Shown one piece after another: positions 32,120 to 42,169 of a DNA stretch of 64,000 nt; the first letter of the stretch is position 1, and the number at the start of each line of letters is the position of its first letter. A program made the translations under genes and the position numbers. This stretch comes from Cordylochernes scorpioides (taxonomy: Eukaryota > Arthropoda > Arachnida > Pseudoscorpiones > Chernetidae), in assembly GCA_030710605.1 (NCBI GenBank), contig CP092863.1:141740896-141804895 (forward strand), written 5' to 3'. The notes below the pieces were generated by a model. It saw only the letters and a program-made list of their open reading frames with translations. It did no database searches and had not been told where the DNA came from.

Positions 32120-32400
32120 GCCTTTTCTAATATAGGCACCCCTTTGGAAGAATTGCAAGTCAAGATTTCTTTGTATTCCTTGTGGATCTCATGGAATAAA
32201 GTCCGACCTAGACTGACGAGGGCCATTAGCCCGAAACCATGGTCTCTAGGTAGACGCTTTTCAGTTTGCCAAAGCTGGTGTTGTGGCTTTGTCACCGACC
32301 CGAGGCCGCTATTTTGCGGCGACTGTCAATAGATGGTGTCTAGTTTTAACTTCTATTTTGACGAGAGAGAGAGAGGTGACCTTTATTTTTATAGATCAAT
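32120..32400 (+). mobile_element. Hammerhead-bearing retroelement, family B
   Basis: CCCCTTTGGAAGAATTGCAA and GTGGATCTCATGGAATAAAG lead into the ribozyme (32201-32255), then TTTGCCAAAGCTGGTGTTGT, TCACCGACCCGAGGCCGCTA, GGCGACTGTCAATAGATGG and TTTTGACGAGAGAG. Confidence 0.85.
32201..32255 (+). ncRNA. Type I hammerhead ribozyme, family B
   Basis: GTCCGACCTAGA - CTGACGA - GGGCCATTAGCCC - GAAA - CCATGG - TC - TCTAGGTAGAC. Helix I (CCTAGA/TCTAGG) and helix II are intact. Predicted cleavage is between 32244 and 32245. Confidence 0.88.
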
Positions 32401-32515
32401 ATCCTCCCGTGTCTTCAATAAAGATCACTGTAATATCCTTCAGAGTTATTGTCTGAATTCCGATATACCTGATAAAAGGTTCAACTTCCTTAAGTTTTAT
32501 TCATGAGTATATTTC
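32401..32515. mobile_element. MITE family M, right half
   Basis: TGTCTTCAATAAAGATCACT to TTCCTTAAGTTTTATTCATG; left terminus missing. Confidence 0.8.
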
Positions 32516-32649
32516 ATCACAAAAAGCGCGTGCAATTCAATAAAACAAAAAAAATTAAAGTATTAGAAGAAAAAATAGAATTTTAATATATGTATTTTCA
32601 TGACTTTAATTGTATTATTAAAAAATTAAGAAAACATTTCAACTCATTA

Positions 32650-32922
32650 AACCAACTTTATGGAGCACATATCAGCTCGACGGTGGCGCTCGAGTGGCCA
32701 AAGTTGGAACTAAATTTGGCACATTTTAATATTAAAGTTCCATTTGAAGTTAAATTTAAATAGAAATATATTTATTATTATTTATTTTGTATCAAATTAA
32801 CCCCCATTCACAATCACTTTAAAATTTGGGCATATAAAAAAATTAAAATAATTTCAGTTCCAACTTCTGCCACTCGAGCGCCACCGTCGAGCTGATATGT
32901 GGTCCATAAAGCTGACTTACAC
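32650..32922. mobile_element. Foldback element family F, complete
   Basis: Both inverted repeats are intact: CTTTATGGAGCACATATCAG, CTCGACGGTGGCGCTCGAGT at the left and CACTCGAGCGCCACCGTCGA, GCTGATATGTGGTCCATAAA at the right. About 270 bp overall. It lies directly beside a family M MITE. Confidence 0.9.
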
Positions 32923-32925
32923 TCA

Positions 32926-33146
32926 TGGACAAAACTTAAGGAAGTTTTACCTTTCTGCATGTATATCGGGATTCAGATAATAACTCTGAAATATATTTGA
33001 TATACAGTGATCTTTATTGAAGACACACGAGATAACTAATTGTGAACAGAATTACTTCTGTCTACTTAAAAAAAAAAAAAAAAAAAAACAGACGACCGAC
33101 TAAATCAAATACTTTCCAGTTCCTTAAGTTTTGTCCATGAGTGTAT
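32926..33146. mobile_element. MITE family M
   Basis: CACTCATGGACAAAACTTAA at the left, reversed internal unit, an A tract, GACGACCGAC, and TTAAGTTTTGTCCATGAGTG at the right. Confidence 0.92.
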
Positions 33147-33227
33147 AAAAACAGAATTTTAAATTGTATTATATTTTTTATTTAAAAAAAATCAAAAACT
33201 TCATCTTTTAAAACCTGATTTATCTAA

Positions 33228-33495
33228 GTCAGTTTTATGGAGCACATATCAGCTCGACGGTGGCGCTCGAGTGGCCAAAGTTGGAACTGAAATTGACATT
33301 GTAATATTAAAGTCCCGTTTGTAATAAAATTTAAATAGGAACACATTTATAATTATATTATTTATTTTTTAGAACATATTAATTCCACTCCCATAATTTA
33401 CTTTAAAAATTGGATGTATAAAAATATTTAGCCAATTTTAGTTCCAACTTCTGCCACTTGAGCGCCACCGTCGAGCTAAAACTTGCCCATAAATA
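33228..33495. mobile_element. Foldback element family F
   Basis: TTTTATGGAGCACATATCAG, CTCGACGGTGGCGCTCGAGT at the left; TTTTAGTTCCAACTTCTGCC, GCCACCGTCGAGC at the right. Confidence 0.88.
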
Positions 33496-33654
33496 CAGCT
33501 TTTGCCTAATATAATTTCTTTCCATTTTTTAAAGTAGTTTGCGTCAATTCTGTAGATTGTTAGCTTTCATAGTTTCACCACATTGGCTTTAATTATAACT
33601 TTAAGTTATTATTTTATTATTATTATAATTAATATAAGACAATAGCACGCCATC

Positions 33655-34170
33655 TACAACTTAAGTTTTGTCCATGAGTGTAAGTTACAGCTTTATGGAG
33701 CACATATCAGCTCGACGGTGGCGCTCGAGTGGCCAAAATTGGAACTACAATTGGCTTTGCAATATTAAAGTCCCGTTTGAAGTGAAATTTAAATAGAAAC
33801 ACGTTTATAATTATTTATTTATTTTTAGATCATATTAATCCCACTCACGTATTGTTTAAAAAAATGCTCCAATGGCCCCCGATTCTTGCAAAAGTCCAAC
33901 CCCCCCAGCGAGTGCAAGTAACCAGACGGGGCTCTGGCACTTTTGTAAGTGCAAAGTCGAACTGCTTTTCACATATGTAGACATGTGGTGCGCTTACAGT
34001 AAAATCAATCGCTAACTACCCACCATGATTATGGCTTTGAGATAAGAAAGAAGAAGACGTATTCTCACTTTGAATATTTTATATATAAAAAAAGTATCCA
34101 ATTTTAGTTCCAACTTCTGTCACTTGAGCGCCACCGTCGAGCTAGTACTTGTCTATAAATACAGAGCTTG
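33655..34170. mobile_element. Family F element with a nested SINE
   Basis: A family M right end (ACTTAAGTTTTGTCCATGAG, 33658) abuts family F (33690: TTTATGGAGCACATATCAGC). Within F, at 33858-34060, is a headless SINE body (GCTCCAATGGCCCCCGATTC, CAGCGAGTGCAAGTAACCAG, GGGGCTCTGGCACTTTTGTA). The F right end is at 34095-34145. Confidence 0.85.
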
Positions 34171-34289
34171 CTTAATAGAATATTTTACATTAAAAAAAAG
34201 TGGTTTAAAAGATGGGTTAAACTCTCTCGAAACATAAACACAATTTTTATTTTGCATTTTACAAATGCACGTCTTTTTTTTTTTTTAAA

Positions 34290-34560
34290 TATAAACACCT
34301 CTTTGAAAGAATTGCAAGTGAAGATTTCTTTGGATCCCATGTGGATCTCATGGAATAAAGTCCGCCCTAGACTGACGAGGGCCATTAGCCTGAAACCATG
34401 GTCTCTAGGTGGACGCTTCTCAGTTTGCCAAAGCTGGTGTTATGGCTTTGTCACCGACCCGAGGCCGCTAGTTTGCGGCGACAGTCAATAGATGGCTTCT
34501 AAGTTTTAGCTTCTTTTTAGAGGGTAGAGAGGTGACCATTATATCTCTAGATCAATTTCC
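34290..34560 (+). mobile_element. Hammerhead-bearing retroelement, family B
   Basis: Same block order as 32120-32400; ribozyme at 34360-34414; tail TTTTAGAGGGTAGAGAGGTG. A family M fragment (34555-34722) follows directly, as in the 32.1 kb copy. Confidence 0.85.
34360..34414 (+). ncRNA. Type I hammerhead ribozyme, family B
   Basis: GTCCGCCCTAGA - CTGACGA - GGGCCATTAGCCT - GAAA - CCATGG - TC - TCTAGGTGGAC. Helix I is nearly perfect; helix II closes with a G-U pair (GCCT). Predicted cleavage is between 34403 and 34404. Confidence 0.85.
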
Positions 34561-34722
34561 TCCAGTGTCTTCAATAAAGGTCACTGTAGTATCTTTCAAA
34601 ATTATTGTCTTAATTCCGATATCCATAAAATTTCCTTTCTCTCCTTAAAAAAAAAAAAAAAAAAAAAAATGACCGACGGCATCAAAGACTTTCCATATCC
34701 TTAATTTTGTTCATGAGTGTAT
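34555..34722. mobile_element. MITE family M fragment
   Basis: GTGTCTTCAATAAAGGTCAC to TTCCGATATCC, an A tract, TGACCGACGGCATC and the right end TTAATTTTGTTCATGAGTGT. Confidence 0.75.
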
Positions 34723-35700
34723 TCTATATTTTTCTCAGATCTAGGTAGTTGTGTTACCAGCGTTGTGTCGCTGGAGACCCGCTGGTGATTCTCCACCAAA
34801 CTCTGCAGCGGTGGTAGAGGAGCCATGTTCTTTGTACCTAGTATCATGTATTTATATATAATTATCTTTTTTTAAATAGTGAAGACTATGTACTTTGCAT
34901 GTATTGACAAGATGTCAATACAATTATTTTAATTATCAAATCGTCTACAATTACCAAATAAACTGAACAAACGTTAGACTTGGCCGCCAGCCTTGCAAAA
35001 AATTGATTTAGACCCAGAGCAGCAGCTTTACACACCCAAGATAGTGGATATTGCTGCTGCTGTGATAGAGATGCATGGAGACATCTGAGATTCTTCATTG
35101 GACAACAACAACAACAAACGTTAGACTAAGTAGTATTGAGGTAGTATTCACAGAATGATGCAAGAGATAGATCAGCACTTGTATTTATTGTACGGACGGT
35201 ACAAGACAGGGCTGAGGACATAAGAGAAACAACGTCGTGAGGACGACGTCATATGGCGTGGAGACTTCGGATTTGTCGGGAATGTTGACGATCCCTTGTT
35301 AGACACGTGTCACTCGTTGTGTCGCAAATTGTACCTGCGACACACAGATATATGTAAAATTGGTAGTGTTGTGGAGATCCAATACAACAGTCATTAATAT
35401 GATACATTCATCCTGTTATAAGATATTTTAGCTATTTTTTAACGCGTTTGATTCTCATAAAAAAAAGTCTACTGCACCTTACTGCAATGATACAAAAAAT
35501 TATATTTGATTTTTTTGAAAATGTATTTCTGTGAATCTCTATTGTATGTGTGTTGCTCGCCTTTGTGGAGCCAGTGGTCTGATGAAGTGTGACCGCGTGA
35601 AAGCTTGCCTCCCGATATCTGAATAAAGAAAAAAACTCTGCAAATATTTTCATATTTATTTAATTCAATTATATTATTATTTGCATCATTATTTCAAGTC
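34723..35700. other. No gene supported; mixed repeat debris
   Basis: 34735-34830 (GTGTTACCAGCGTTGTGTCG, GGAGACCCGCTGGTGATTCT) and 35155-35345 (TTATTGTACGGACGGTACAA, GAAACAACGTCGTGAGGACG, TGTCGCAAATTGTACCTGCG) are GC-richer blocks I cannot assign. The latter might be part of an LTR. 34895-35125 carries a direct repeat AACGTTAGACT and an ACAACAACAACAAC run. Confidence 0.4.
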
Positions 35701-36060
35701 ATTAATATGATACATTAGCGTTCATCCTGTTATAAGAAATTTTAACTATTTTTGAGGCGTATGATTCTTATAAAAATAAATCCATTCAATACTGCCTCTT
35801 ACTGCAATGATAAAAAATATTGCGAGGGCCTGGCTCATCAGTGGTGAACCCGTCTCCGCAAAGTAACAAACTGAAGAGAGTCATTATCCCGAACTATGTT
35901 CTCTAGGTAGACGCTTCTCAGTTTGCTATAGCTGGTGTTGAGGCTTTGTCATCAACCCGAGTCCGCTAGTTTTCTGCGACGGTCAATAGATGGCGTGTAG
36001 TTTTAACTTCTATTTTGACGGGAAAGAGGTGACCTTTATTTTCATAGATCAATTTACTCT
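35700..36060. repeat. Family S fragment joined to a truncated family B element
   Basis: 35700-35860 (-) is family S (ACTGCCTCTTACTGCAATGA, GGCCTGGCTCATCAGTGGTG). From about 35872 family B begins mid-ribozyme (AGAGAGTCATTATCCCGAAC, TGTTCTCTAGGTAGACGCTT) and continues to TTCTATTTTGACGGGAAAGA. The first hammerhead box is lost. Confidence 0.75.
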
Positions 36061-36354
36061 CGGCAAAGTTTCCAAAAAAAAAAACTGTTCTAATTTATTT
36101 TAAACTTAAATAATTGAGATTGATTTAAAAAAAGGCTTAACAACATGTTTGTATAGAGCACATTATTTAAACAGATATTTAGAGAATACAATAAAAAGAT
36201 ATTGTATTGAGGAATGACCTTGACAACGATTCAACTTTCCAATACAACAGTAACTTTCCAATACAGTGACAATAGCAATAGGAGTTCATTCAAATCCAAT
36301 CCATCTGACATCAAGGACAATGGAAACCTTCACTTCCACACATCAAACCAACAT

Positions 36355-36660
36355 ACAGGGGGTCGGTGGAAGGCTGGTTAAACCGTTTGGTTTTCGACCA
36401 CTACGACCCGGGTTCGATTCCCTCATTGGACACTTTTTTTTCTGTTAAAAAAAAAATGCTCCAATGTCCCCCGATTCTTGCAAAAGTCCAACCCCACCAG
36501 CGAGTGCAAGTAACCAAACGGGGCTCTGGCACATTTGTAAGTGCAAAGTCGAACTGCTTTTCATATGTATAGACATGTGGTGCGCTTAGAGTAAAAGCAG
36601 TCGCCTTCTACCCACCATGATTATCATGGCCTGTACCACGTGTACTAGGGATAAGTAAGC
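36355..36660 (+). mobile_element. tRNA-derived SINE with head
   Basis: Head with box A-like AAGGCTGGTTAAACCG and box B in CCCGGGTTCGATTCCCTC; body TGCTCCAATGTCCCCCGATT, CCCACCAGCGAGTGCAAGTA, CGGGGCTCTGGCACATTTGT, CTACCCACCATGATTATCAT. Body-only copies: 33858-34060 and 36890-37085. A diverged copy is at 39310-39540. Confidence 0.85.
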
Positions 36661-36814
36661 AAAAAAAAAAAAAACATTCAAGATTACGTAGGTCTCAAAC
36701 ATTACATATTGATCATAAGCCATTATCATTCGATTGGAATTTGTCTCTAAATTGTGTTATATAAATTAAATTGGACTATTATATTTTCTCTTTGATGTGA
36801 TACTCAAGATAATA

Positions 36815-36885
36815 AGACTAAATCCAAATAAATAGTGTGTGACGTTTCGATAACCGCGTTGTTACCATCATCAGACAAAAGTATA
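36815..36885 (-). ncRNA. Penelope-type minimal hammerhead (family C)
   Basis: - strand (36835-36877): CTGATGA - TGGTAACAACGCGGTTATC - GAAA - CGTC - ACACAC. Helix II pairs GGTAAC with GGTTATC (one G-U); helix III is A-CG-U; cleavage would follow GTC. Flank AATAAATTTGGATTT-like on the - strand is shared with 56640. Confidence 0.8.
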
Positions 36886-36889
36886 TTTT

Positions 36890-37085
36890 AAAAAAAGCTC
36901 CTACAGCCCCCTATTCTTGCAAAAGTCCAACCCCACCAGCGAGTGCAAGTAACCAAACGGGGCTCTGGCATATTTATAAGTGCAAAGTCGAACTTCTTTT
37001 CAAATGTGTAGACATGTGGTGCACTTACAGTAAAAGCAGTCGCTAACTACCCACCATGATTATCATGGCCTGTACTAGGGATAAG
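36890..37085 (+). mobile_element. SINE body, headless
   Basis: GCTCCTACAGCCCCCTATTC, CCACCAGCGAGTGCAAGTAA, GGGGCTCTGGCATATTTATA, CCACCATGATTATCATGGCC. Same family as 36355-36660. Confidence 0.85.
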
Positions 37086-37088
37086 CAA

Positions 37089-37099
<11 letters not shown>

Positions 37100-37135
<36 letters not shown>

Positions 37136-37440
37136 ATAATATATACTCTTCCTGGAATAATAAAACAAACCTACAGTCAACCCAGAGAGAGATGGGCAGT
37201 TAAAGGGTGTCACTTTAGACATCAGCGACATTCCAAGGGGCTCCTGGGGTCCGTCACTTAACACATCGGGACTTTGGAGACAGTTGGTGATTATGTGCGA
37301 CACGAACGGCCGCTCAGCGGTGGCAGCCCCCTCTCTCCCCCTCTCTCTCTGATTGCCTGGATTCCATCTTCCAAATCGTGGTGTCCTTATTTCTCTTTCC
37401 CCACATTATTATTATTATATTCCCACATATATATATACAC
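37100..37440 (+). repeat. Dispersed repeat T, copy 3, with (AT)n head
   Basis: A (AT)n tract at 37098-37132, then TGTCATAATATATACTCTTC, TCAACCCAGAGAGAGATGGG, TTTAGACATCAGCGACATTC, CGACACGAACGGCCGCTCAG, and TCGTGGTGTCCTTATTTCTC. Confidence 0.85.
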
Positions 37441-37922
37441 AGGGTTGTCCCAAAAGTTCGTAAAAACTTGCAAAAATTGAAATACCAATATTATTCGCCG
37501 TTATGTATAATGTCTTTGTATTATGTATAAAGTAATTGTATTATTATGTATTCGCCGTAATAATATTATTCGCCAAGTAATTAGAAAATCAACGTTTTAA
37601 GAAAAACACGAATCTTTTGGAATAACCTCATACCTACACCTGCATGATATAAGATAATCTATCAGTGAAATAGACGTTCTTGATTTCCTTTTACCATTCC
37701 TACATGGAACTTTTCTTTCGAAATATTTGAAAGGTTTAAACAAAAAAAAGGGGGATATTGGGAGCATTGTAGCGTATTTATTTGTATTTATGTTAATTTA
37801 CATAATTTTAAGTTATATTATTTGGCGTTGTGAGTCTTATTATCCAATTTGAATATAGTGTGCTGCTTAAAATGATCAAATTTGCATGTTATTTTAAAAA
37901 ACAATCAGATGTATTTACACAT

Positions 37923-38137
37923 ATTCACTCATGGACAGAACTTAAGGAAGTTGTACCTTTCAGCATGTATATCGGGATTCGGACAATAACTCTGAAAGAT
38001 ATTACAGTGATCTTTATTGAAGACACACGAGATAACCAAGTATGAACAATGTTACCTCTGTATCTATAAAAAAAAAATAAAGATAGAGACCAGCGATATC
38101 AAAGATTTTCCTTTTCTTTAAGTTTGTATTGAGTGTA
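37923..38137. mobile_element. MITE family M
   Basis: TTCACTCATGGACAGAACTT at the left, reversed unit, AGACCAGCGATATC, and a decayed right end TTTAAGTTTGTATTGAGTGT. Confidence 0.85.
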
Positions 38138-38430
38138 AATATGCCTCATACTACACACATTCAACAAAGGAAATTTAATCTTTTATACAAATATATTTTC
38201 TATTATATATACCTATTCTCTCATTTCCAAAAGAGGTTCAGAGAAATGGAAATCTGCTGTGTAATTTCTGCCCTATTTACATAAAGCGCGAAATAAATTG
38301 CAAACACACAATGTAGATTTAATAATATATATATACAATAAATAGAATTATAAATAAATATTTATCTTATTTATCAGGATGCAAATCAATATATTAAAAT
38401 TTACATTGTTATATATTAAAAAACGAAAGA
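38138..38430. other. AT-rich stretch, nothing recognised
   Basis: No open frame, RNA gene or repeat shared with other parts of the window that I can see. Confidence 0.5.
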
Positions 38431-38585
38431 TTCGTGGATGGCTTTTCTTGATTTATCAAGAAATTGGGTTGGCCAAATATCAGGGAACGGGCTAAATCAA
38501 TGTTTGGTTGATTTCTGTTCCACCAGATGGCGCTCTGCCTTCTGTGAAGCACATGTGCTCCTGGTCAGGATATTCCATTTTTAAT
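38431..38585 (+). mobile_element. Family A element beginning at the ribozyme cleavage site
   Basis: The copy starts TTCGTGGATGGCTTTTCTTG; in the complete copy (11597-11638) the predicted cleavage is between GTT and CGTGG. It continues TTATCAAGAAATTGGGTTGG, CACCAGATGGCGCTCTGCC, and ends CTGGTCAGGATATTCC. The ribozyme itself is absent. Confidence 0.8.
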
Positions 38586-39309
38586 ATTGTTATATATGGA
38601 TATGGAAATATATTCCCATTATAATAAGAATTTAAGGTTGAGATATTTCATGATGACAATGCATTTATTATTGTAAGAAGGATATATGTAAATTTTATTT
38701 GAAAATAGTTGAATAACACTGTGTGGGATAGAATTTAATGGTAATATATGGTCAAAGTAGTATGCCTAGATAATTAAGTTTGAGTTTATTAATTAGTCAG
38801 GAATAATTAAAAATCAACGATTAGTTGATATTTATTCCGACAGATGGCGTAAGCCATCAGCAACTTTTAATTGCACAATCAGTAGATGCCTTTTTATTAA
38901 TTTATTCGACTTGATACCAGTACATTTTTACTTTTATACTTTTTTGTTCGTATTTATAAGTGTTATTAATCACAAAGATACGTGTATATTTTGAGAATAT
39001 CTTGGAATTGTAATCGCGTGTTATTTGAGAAGATAAATATTAAAGCTATTTCTGACCGGGTTGTCAAAAGTTGGGTCTTAATCCGGCTTAAGACGACGTG
39101 AGGGAAAAAGGATTGGGAGTTGACAGTTGTCGCCAATCGTTCCAAAAACTATGACACTCATATACCTAATCCTTTCTTTTCTGTTAAATCCCAACTTTCA
39201 ACAGCGAATTCCCCAATTATAAACGTCTAATATTTCTCCCTCACTACATTCATTTTAGTTACAATCTGTAGCTCATATTTTAAATACTCCTACTTCTTGA
39301 TATAATTGG
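38586..39309. other. AT-rich stretch with a family A 3' fragment
   Basis: 38810-38900 (AGTTGATATTTATTCCGACA, GATGGCGTAAGCCATCAGCA) matches the 3' part of the family A copy at 24105. 39055-39130 (GACCGGGTTGTCAAAAGTTG, CTTAATCCGGCTTAAGACGA) is unassigned. No gene. Confidence 0.5.
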
Positions 39310-39540
39310 CGAAGGTTGGTAGTAGAGTGGTATGTACTGTCAATTTTACACAGTAATGACCCGGGTTCGAATCCCGAATTGGACAACTTTTTCATTTTCT
39401 AAAAAAAAAAAAGAAGCGTGGGTGTGCTTTTAATGGACTACCGATTCTTCTAAAAGTCCATTTCTACCAGCGAGAGGCGAATAAGCAAACAGGGCTCTGG
39501 CACAACTCTCTTCACCACACGCCAACACCTTATATCTATC
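39310..39540 (+). mobile_element. tRNA-derived SINE, diverged
   Basis: Head: GTTGGTAGTAGAGTGGTATG (box A-like) and GACCCGGGTTCGAATCCCGA (box B); body: AGTCCATTTCTACCAGCGAG, AACAGGGCTCTGGCACAACT. Related to 36355-36660. Confidence 0.8.
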
Positions 39541-39824
39541 CTTTTATATTTACCTAATATAGAACAAACCAGTATATGGAATCACTCTACAATAAGAAAA
39601 GTAGAAATATGTTTATAATTTTCATCAACAGATGGCGCTGTGTCAATAATGATATTTTAAGCAGTATATAACGTCATATTCATTATTCTAGGATTGCAGA
39701 TTTCAACAAATTAAGTCCTTTACACAATGTCTTTTAGGAAGAGGTGTCCTCTTACCGGAGAGATGCTTAATAGTAAAAATGGTATTTTGGGCAATGAAAA
39801 CTGTTCTTTAGGTATCCTCTAGAG
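39528..39824. repeat. Duplicated block 1 (with family P sequence), split by a hAT element
   Basis: TATCTATCCTTTTATATTTA through GATGGCGCTGTGTCAATAAT, AGGAAGAGGTGTCCTCTTAC to GGTATCCTCTAGAG. It continues after the hAT insertion at 40594-40635. The uninterrupted paralogue is at 41394-41712, over 90% identical by eye. Confidence 0.92.
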
Positions 39825-40593
39825 CAGGCATGTCAAACTCGCAGCCCGCGGGCCTCATGCGGCCCACAACGAATAAATTTGCGGCCCACCAGACAATATA
39901 TTTTAATAAAATATTTTTTATAAATTAAAAAAAAATTAATAAAAATTTGTAGCCTAATTTTTAAAAATTGTAATTATACGTAATTTATTTATTAATAACG
40001 AACCACTGGTCGCCATACATAAGTCGTAAGTTTTGATAATATTATACCTACATACATAACGTATGTACATCGCCATTGTGTGCCTTAAAGTTTAAAGAAA
40101 ATATTCTTTCAGAGTACTAGAAAATTTTTTTTTTTTAAGTTACGTTCAATAATTTGTGCAGTTATTCTGTGTCTGGTAAGTTCAAAAATATTAATTGAAA
40201 AAAAAAAAAAATATTAATTAAAACGTTTTATTATTTTGTATTAGCGATTACTAATTTTTTTCAGACCTTTGTATTCAATATGTCTTCATCAAAACCAAGT
40301 GGCAGTAAAACTAAACGAAAAATTGCTGACGAACATAGGAATTTTCTTATTAGTATTTTTTAAAATAAACCTACATAAATGTCTGGTGGATTAAATTGGC
40401 GAAACCGCTGGGAGGGTTCACCACTGATGAGCCAAGCCCTCCCAATATATTTTTTCATCGCAGTAAGGACAGTAGAAGTTCGTTTTATGTATAAAAGAAA
40501 CATTCGCGCTTTTAAATCCTTTTATTTTATATGTATAGATGTTACTATAAAAATTTAATTATTTGTTTTCTTTTTTTGCGGCCCACATGCTTG
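39825..40593 (+). mobile_element. hAT-family element, internally deleted
   Basis: Ends are CAGGCATGTCAAACTCGCAG and GCGGCCCACATGCTTG (terminal inverted repeat CARGCATGT plus subterminal GCGGCCC). The 8-bp target duplication CTCTAGAG lies at 39817-39824 and 40594-40601. A short coding start at 40280 (MSSSKPSGSKTKRKIADEHR) resembles the N-terminus of hAT transposase-derived proteins and breaks off near 40360. A family S element is nested at 40380-40540. Confidence 0.92.
40380..40545 (+). repeat. Family S element nested in the hAT element
   Basis: GTCTGGTGGATTAAATTGGC, GAAACCGCTGGGAGGGTTCA, CCACTGATGAGCCAAGCCCT, TCGCAGTAAGGACAGTAGAA. Confidence 0.88.
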
Positions 40594-40637
40594 CTCTAGA
40601 GAAAGTGTCCTTTCATGAAGGTTCTACTATATATATA

Positions 40638-41385
40638 TCTATATATATAAAAATGAATGTTTGTATGTTTGTATGTTGGTTTGTCTGTATGTTGGTCTGT
40701 ATGACTCCTATACAAATTCGCAGTAGATCACTAATTCAAACCAAAATTTCCATACATAGGTAAAAATTAACGAGGATGACGATAGGCTATTTTAAAATAT
40801 ATATAAATCATTTATTAAAACTATATATTCAAATTATTCAACTTAGCGCCCTCTAGAACACTCAGGCGGGCGATGGCGGCGCGCGACGATTGGCTGCCGG
40901 CGCAGCACGTGACTTCCCTGCCCCCTGCCCCCCCCGTCGAGTAAATGAGATCTCCCGGCTGACGGCCGGCCGGCCTCACGAGCAGCGCCCTCTAGAACGC
41001 GTGACGCTTTTGACGGCGCGGGGCGCTCCCAGTTGGACAGTTGCGCGGGGGCAGAGTGACCTCGCGGGTGCCCTCCGGGAACTACGTCCATCTTCCATAT
41101 GTAATATACATTTAATCGTGTAAACCCGGGCGTTGCCCGGGTCATTCGTCTACAAACTCTCAGTAGTTCACTAATTCAAACCAAAATTTCCATACATAGG
41201 TAAAAGAATACTGGGAAGACGATAGGCTATTTTAAAAATTTTGCTTTTTAAAGATTTTGCTGTATCATGTCTGATTATCAGATACAAAATTATTTCGGGA
41301 AAAATTCCAAAAAACAGAGACCACGGGTGAAACAGGGTACATTTAATAGGGTAAAACCCGGGCGTTGCCCGGGTCATTCGGCTAG
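40638..41385 (+). mobile_element. Helitron-like element with GC-rich cargo
   Basis: 5' end TCTATATATATAAAAATGAA after an A (40637); 3' end CCCGGGCGTTGCCCGGG, 11 bases, CTAG, then T (41386). An internal second 3'-like end (hairpin plus CTAC) is at 41120-41152, after which AGTAGTTCACTAATTCAAAC repeats the 5' region, so this is a composite of two elements. 40850-41095 is a strikingly GC-rich insert. No Rep/helicase ORF. Confidence 0.9.
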
Positions 41386-41393
41386 TGTCATAA

Positions 41394-41712
41394 TATATCT
41401 ATCCTTTTATATTTACCTAATATAGAACAAACCAGTATATGGAATCACTACAATAAGAAAAGTAGAAATATGTTTATAATTTTCATCGTTAGATGGCGCT
41501 GTGTCAATAATGATATTTTAAGCAGTATATAACGCCATATTCATTATTCTAGGATTGCAGATTTCAACAAATTAAGTCCTTTACACAATGTCTTTTAGGA
41601 AGAGGTGTCCTCTTACCGGAGAGATGCTTAATAGTAAAAATGGTATTTTGGGCAATGAAAACTGTTCTTTAGGTATCCTCTAGAGAAAGTGTCCTTTCAT
41701 GAAGATTCTACT
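41394..41712. repeat. Duplicated block 2: empty site for the hAT element
   Basis: Same as 39528-39824 plus 40602-40635 but without the hAT: TTTAGGTATCCTCTAGAGAA followed by AGTGTCCTTTCATGAAG in one piece. Confidence 0.92.
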
Positions 41713-42115
41713 ATATATATATGTCATAATATATGCTCTTCCAGGAATAATAAAGAAAATCTACTGTCAACCAGAGAGAGAGACGTAGAGAGAAGGCAGC
41801 TAAAGTACGGCCATTTTGAGCCACTAGCCACATTCCAAGGGGCCCTTTTCTTGGAACCTCAGGACTAATTAGGGCGACAGTTGGGTGATTGTGTTCGACG
41901 CGAGCGGACGCCCGGCGGTTGCCGGGCCCGTCTATCTCTCTCTGGTTGGCTTCCAAATTCCTCTACCAAATCGTGGTGTGATTATTTCTTTTTCCCCACA
42001 TTATTATTATATTATCACATTAAAAAATCGACAGGATCTTATAACAGAAGAGTCGACAGGGTCTTATCACATTGAAGTCGACAGGATCATATCACTATAT
42101 TGCCACATATATATA
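41705..42115 (+). repeat. Dispersed repeat T, copy 4
   Basis: TGTCATAATATATGCTCTTC, CAACCAGAGAGAGAGACGTA, AGCCACTAGCCACATTCCAA, CTCTCTGGTTGGCTTCCAAA, ATCGTGGTGTGATTATTTCT. The end has three short GTCGACAGG repeats (42030-42090). Confidence 0.8.
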
Positions 42116-42169
42116 TTTGAAATTACTCCATATGTACGGTGTATAAAGGAGAAGAGACGAGGGTGTTAC

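Noticed and set aside
39310..39400. Independent tRNA gene
   Set aside because: Box B is good but the cloverleaf is not; it continues into a SINE body shared with 36355-36660.
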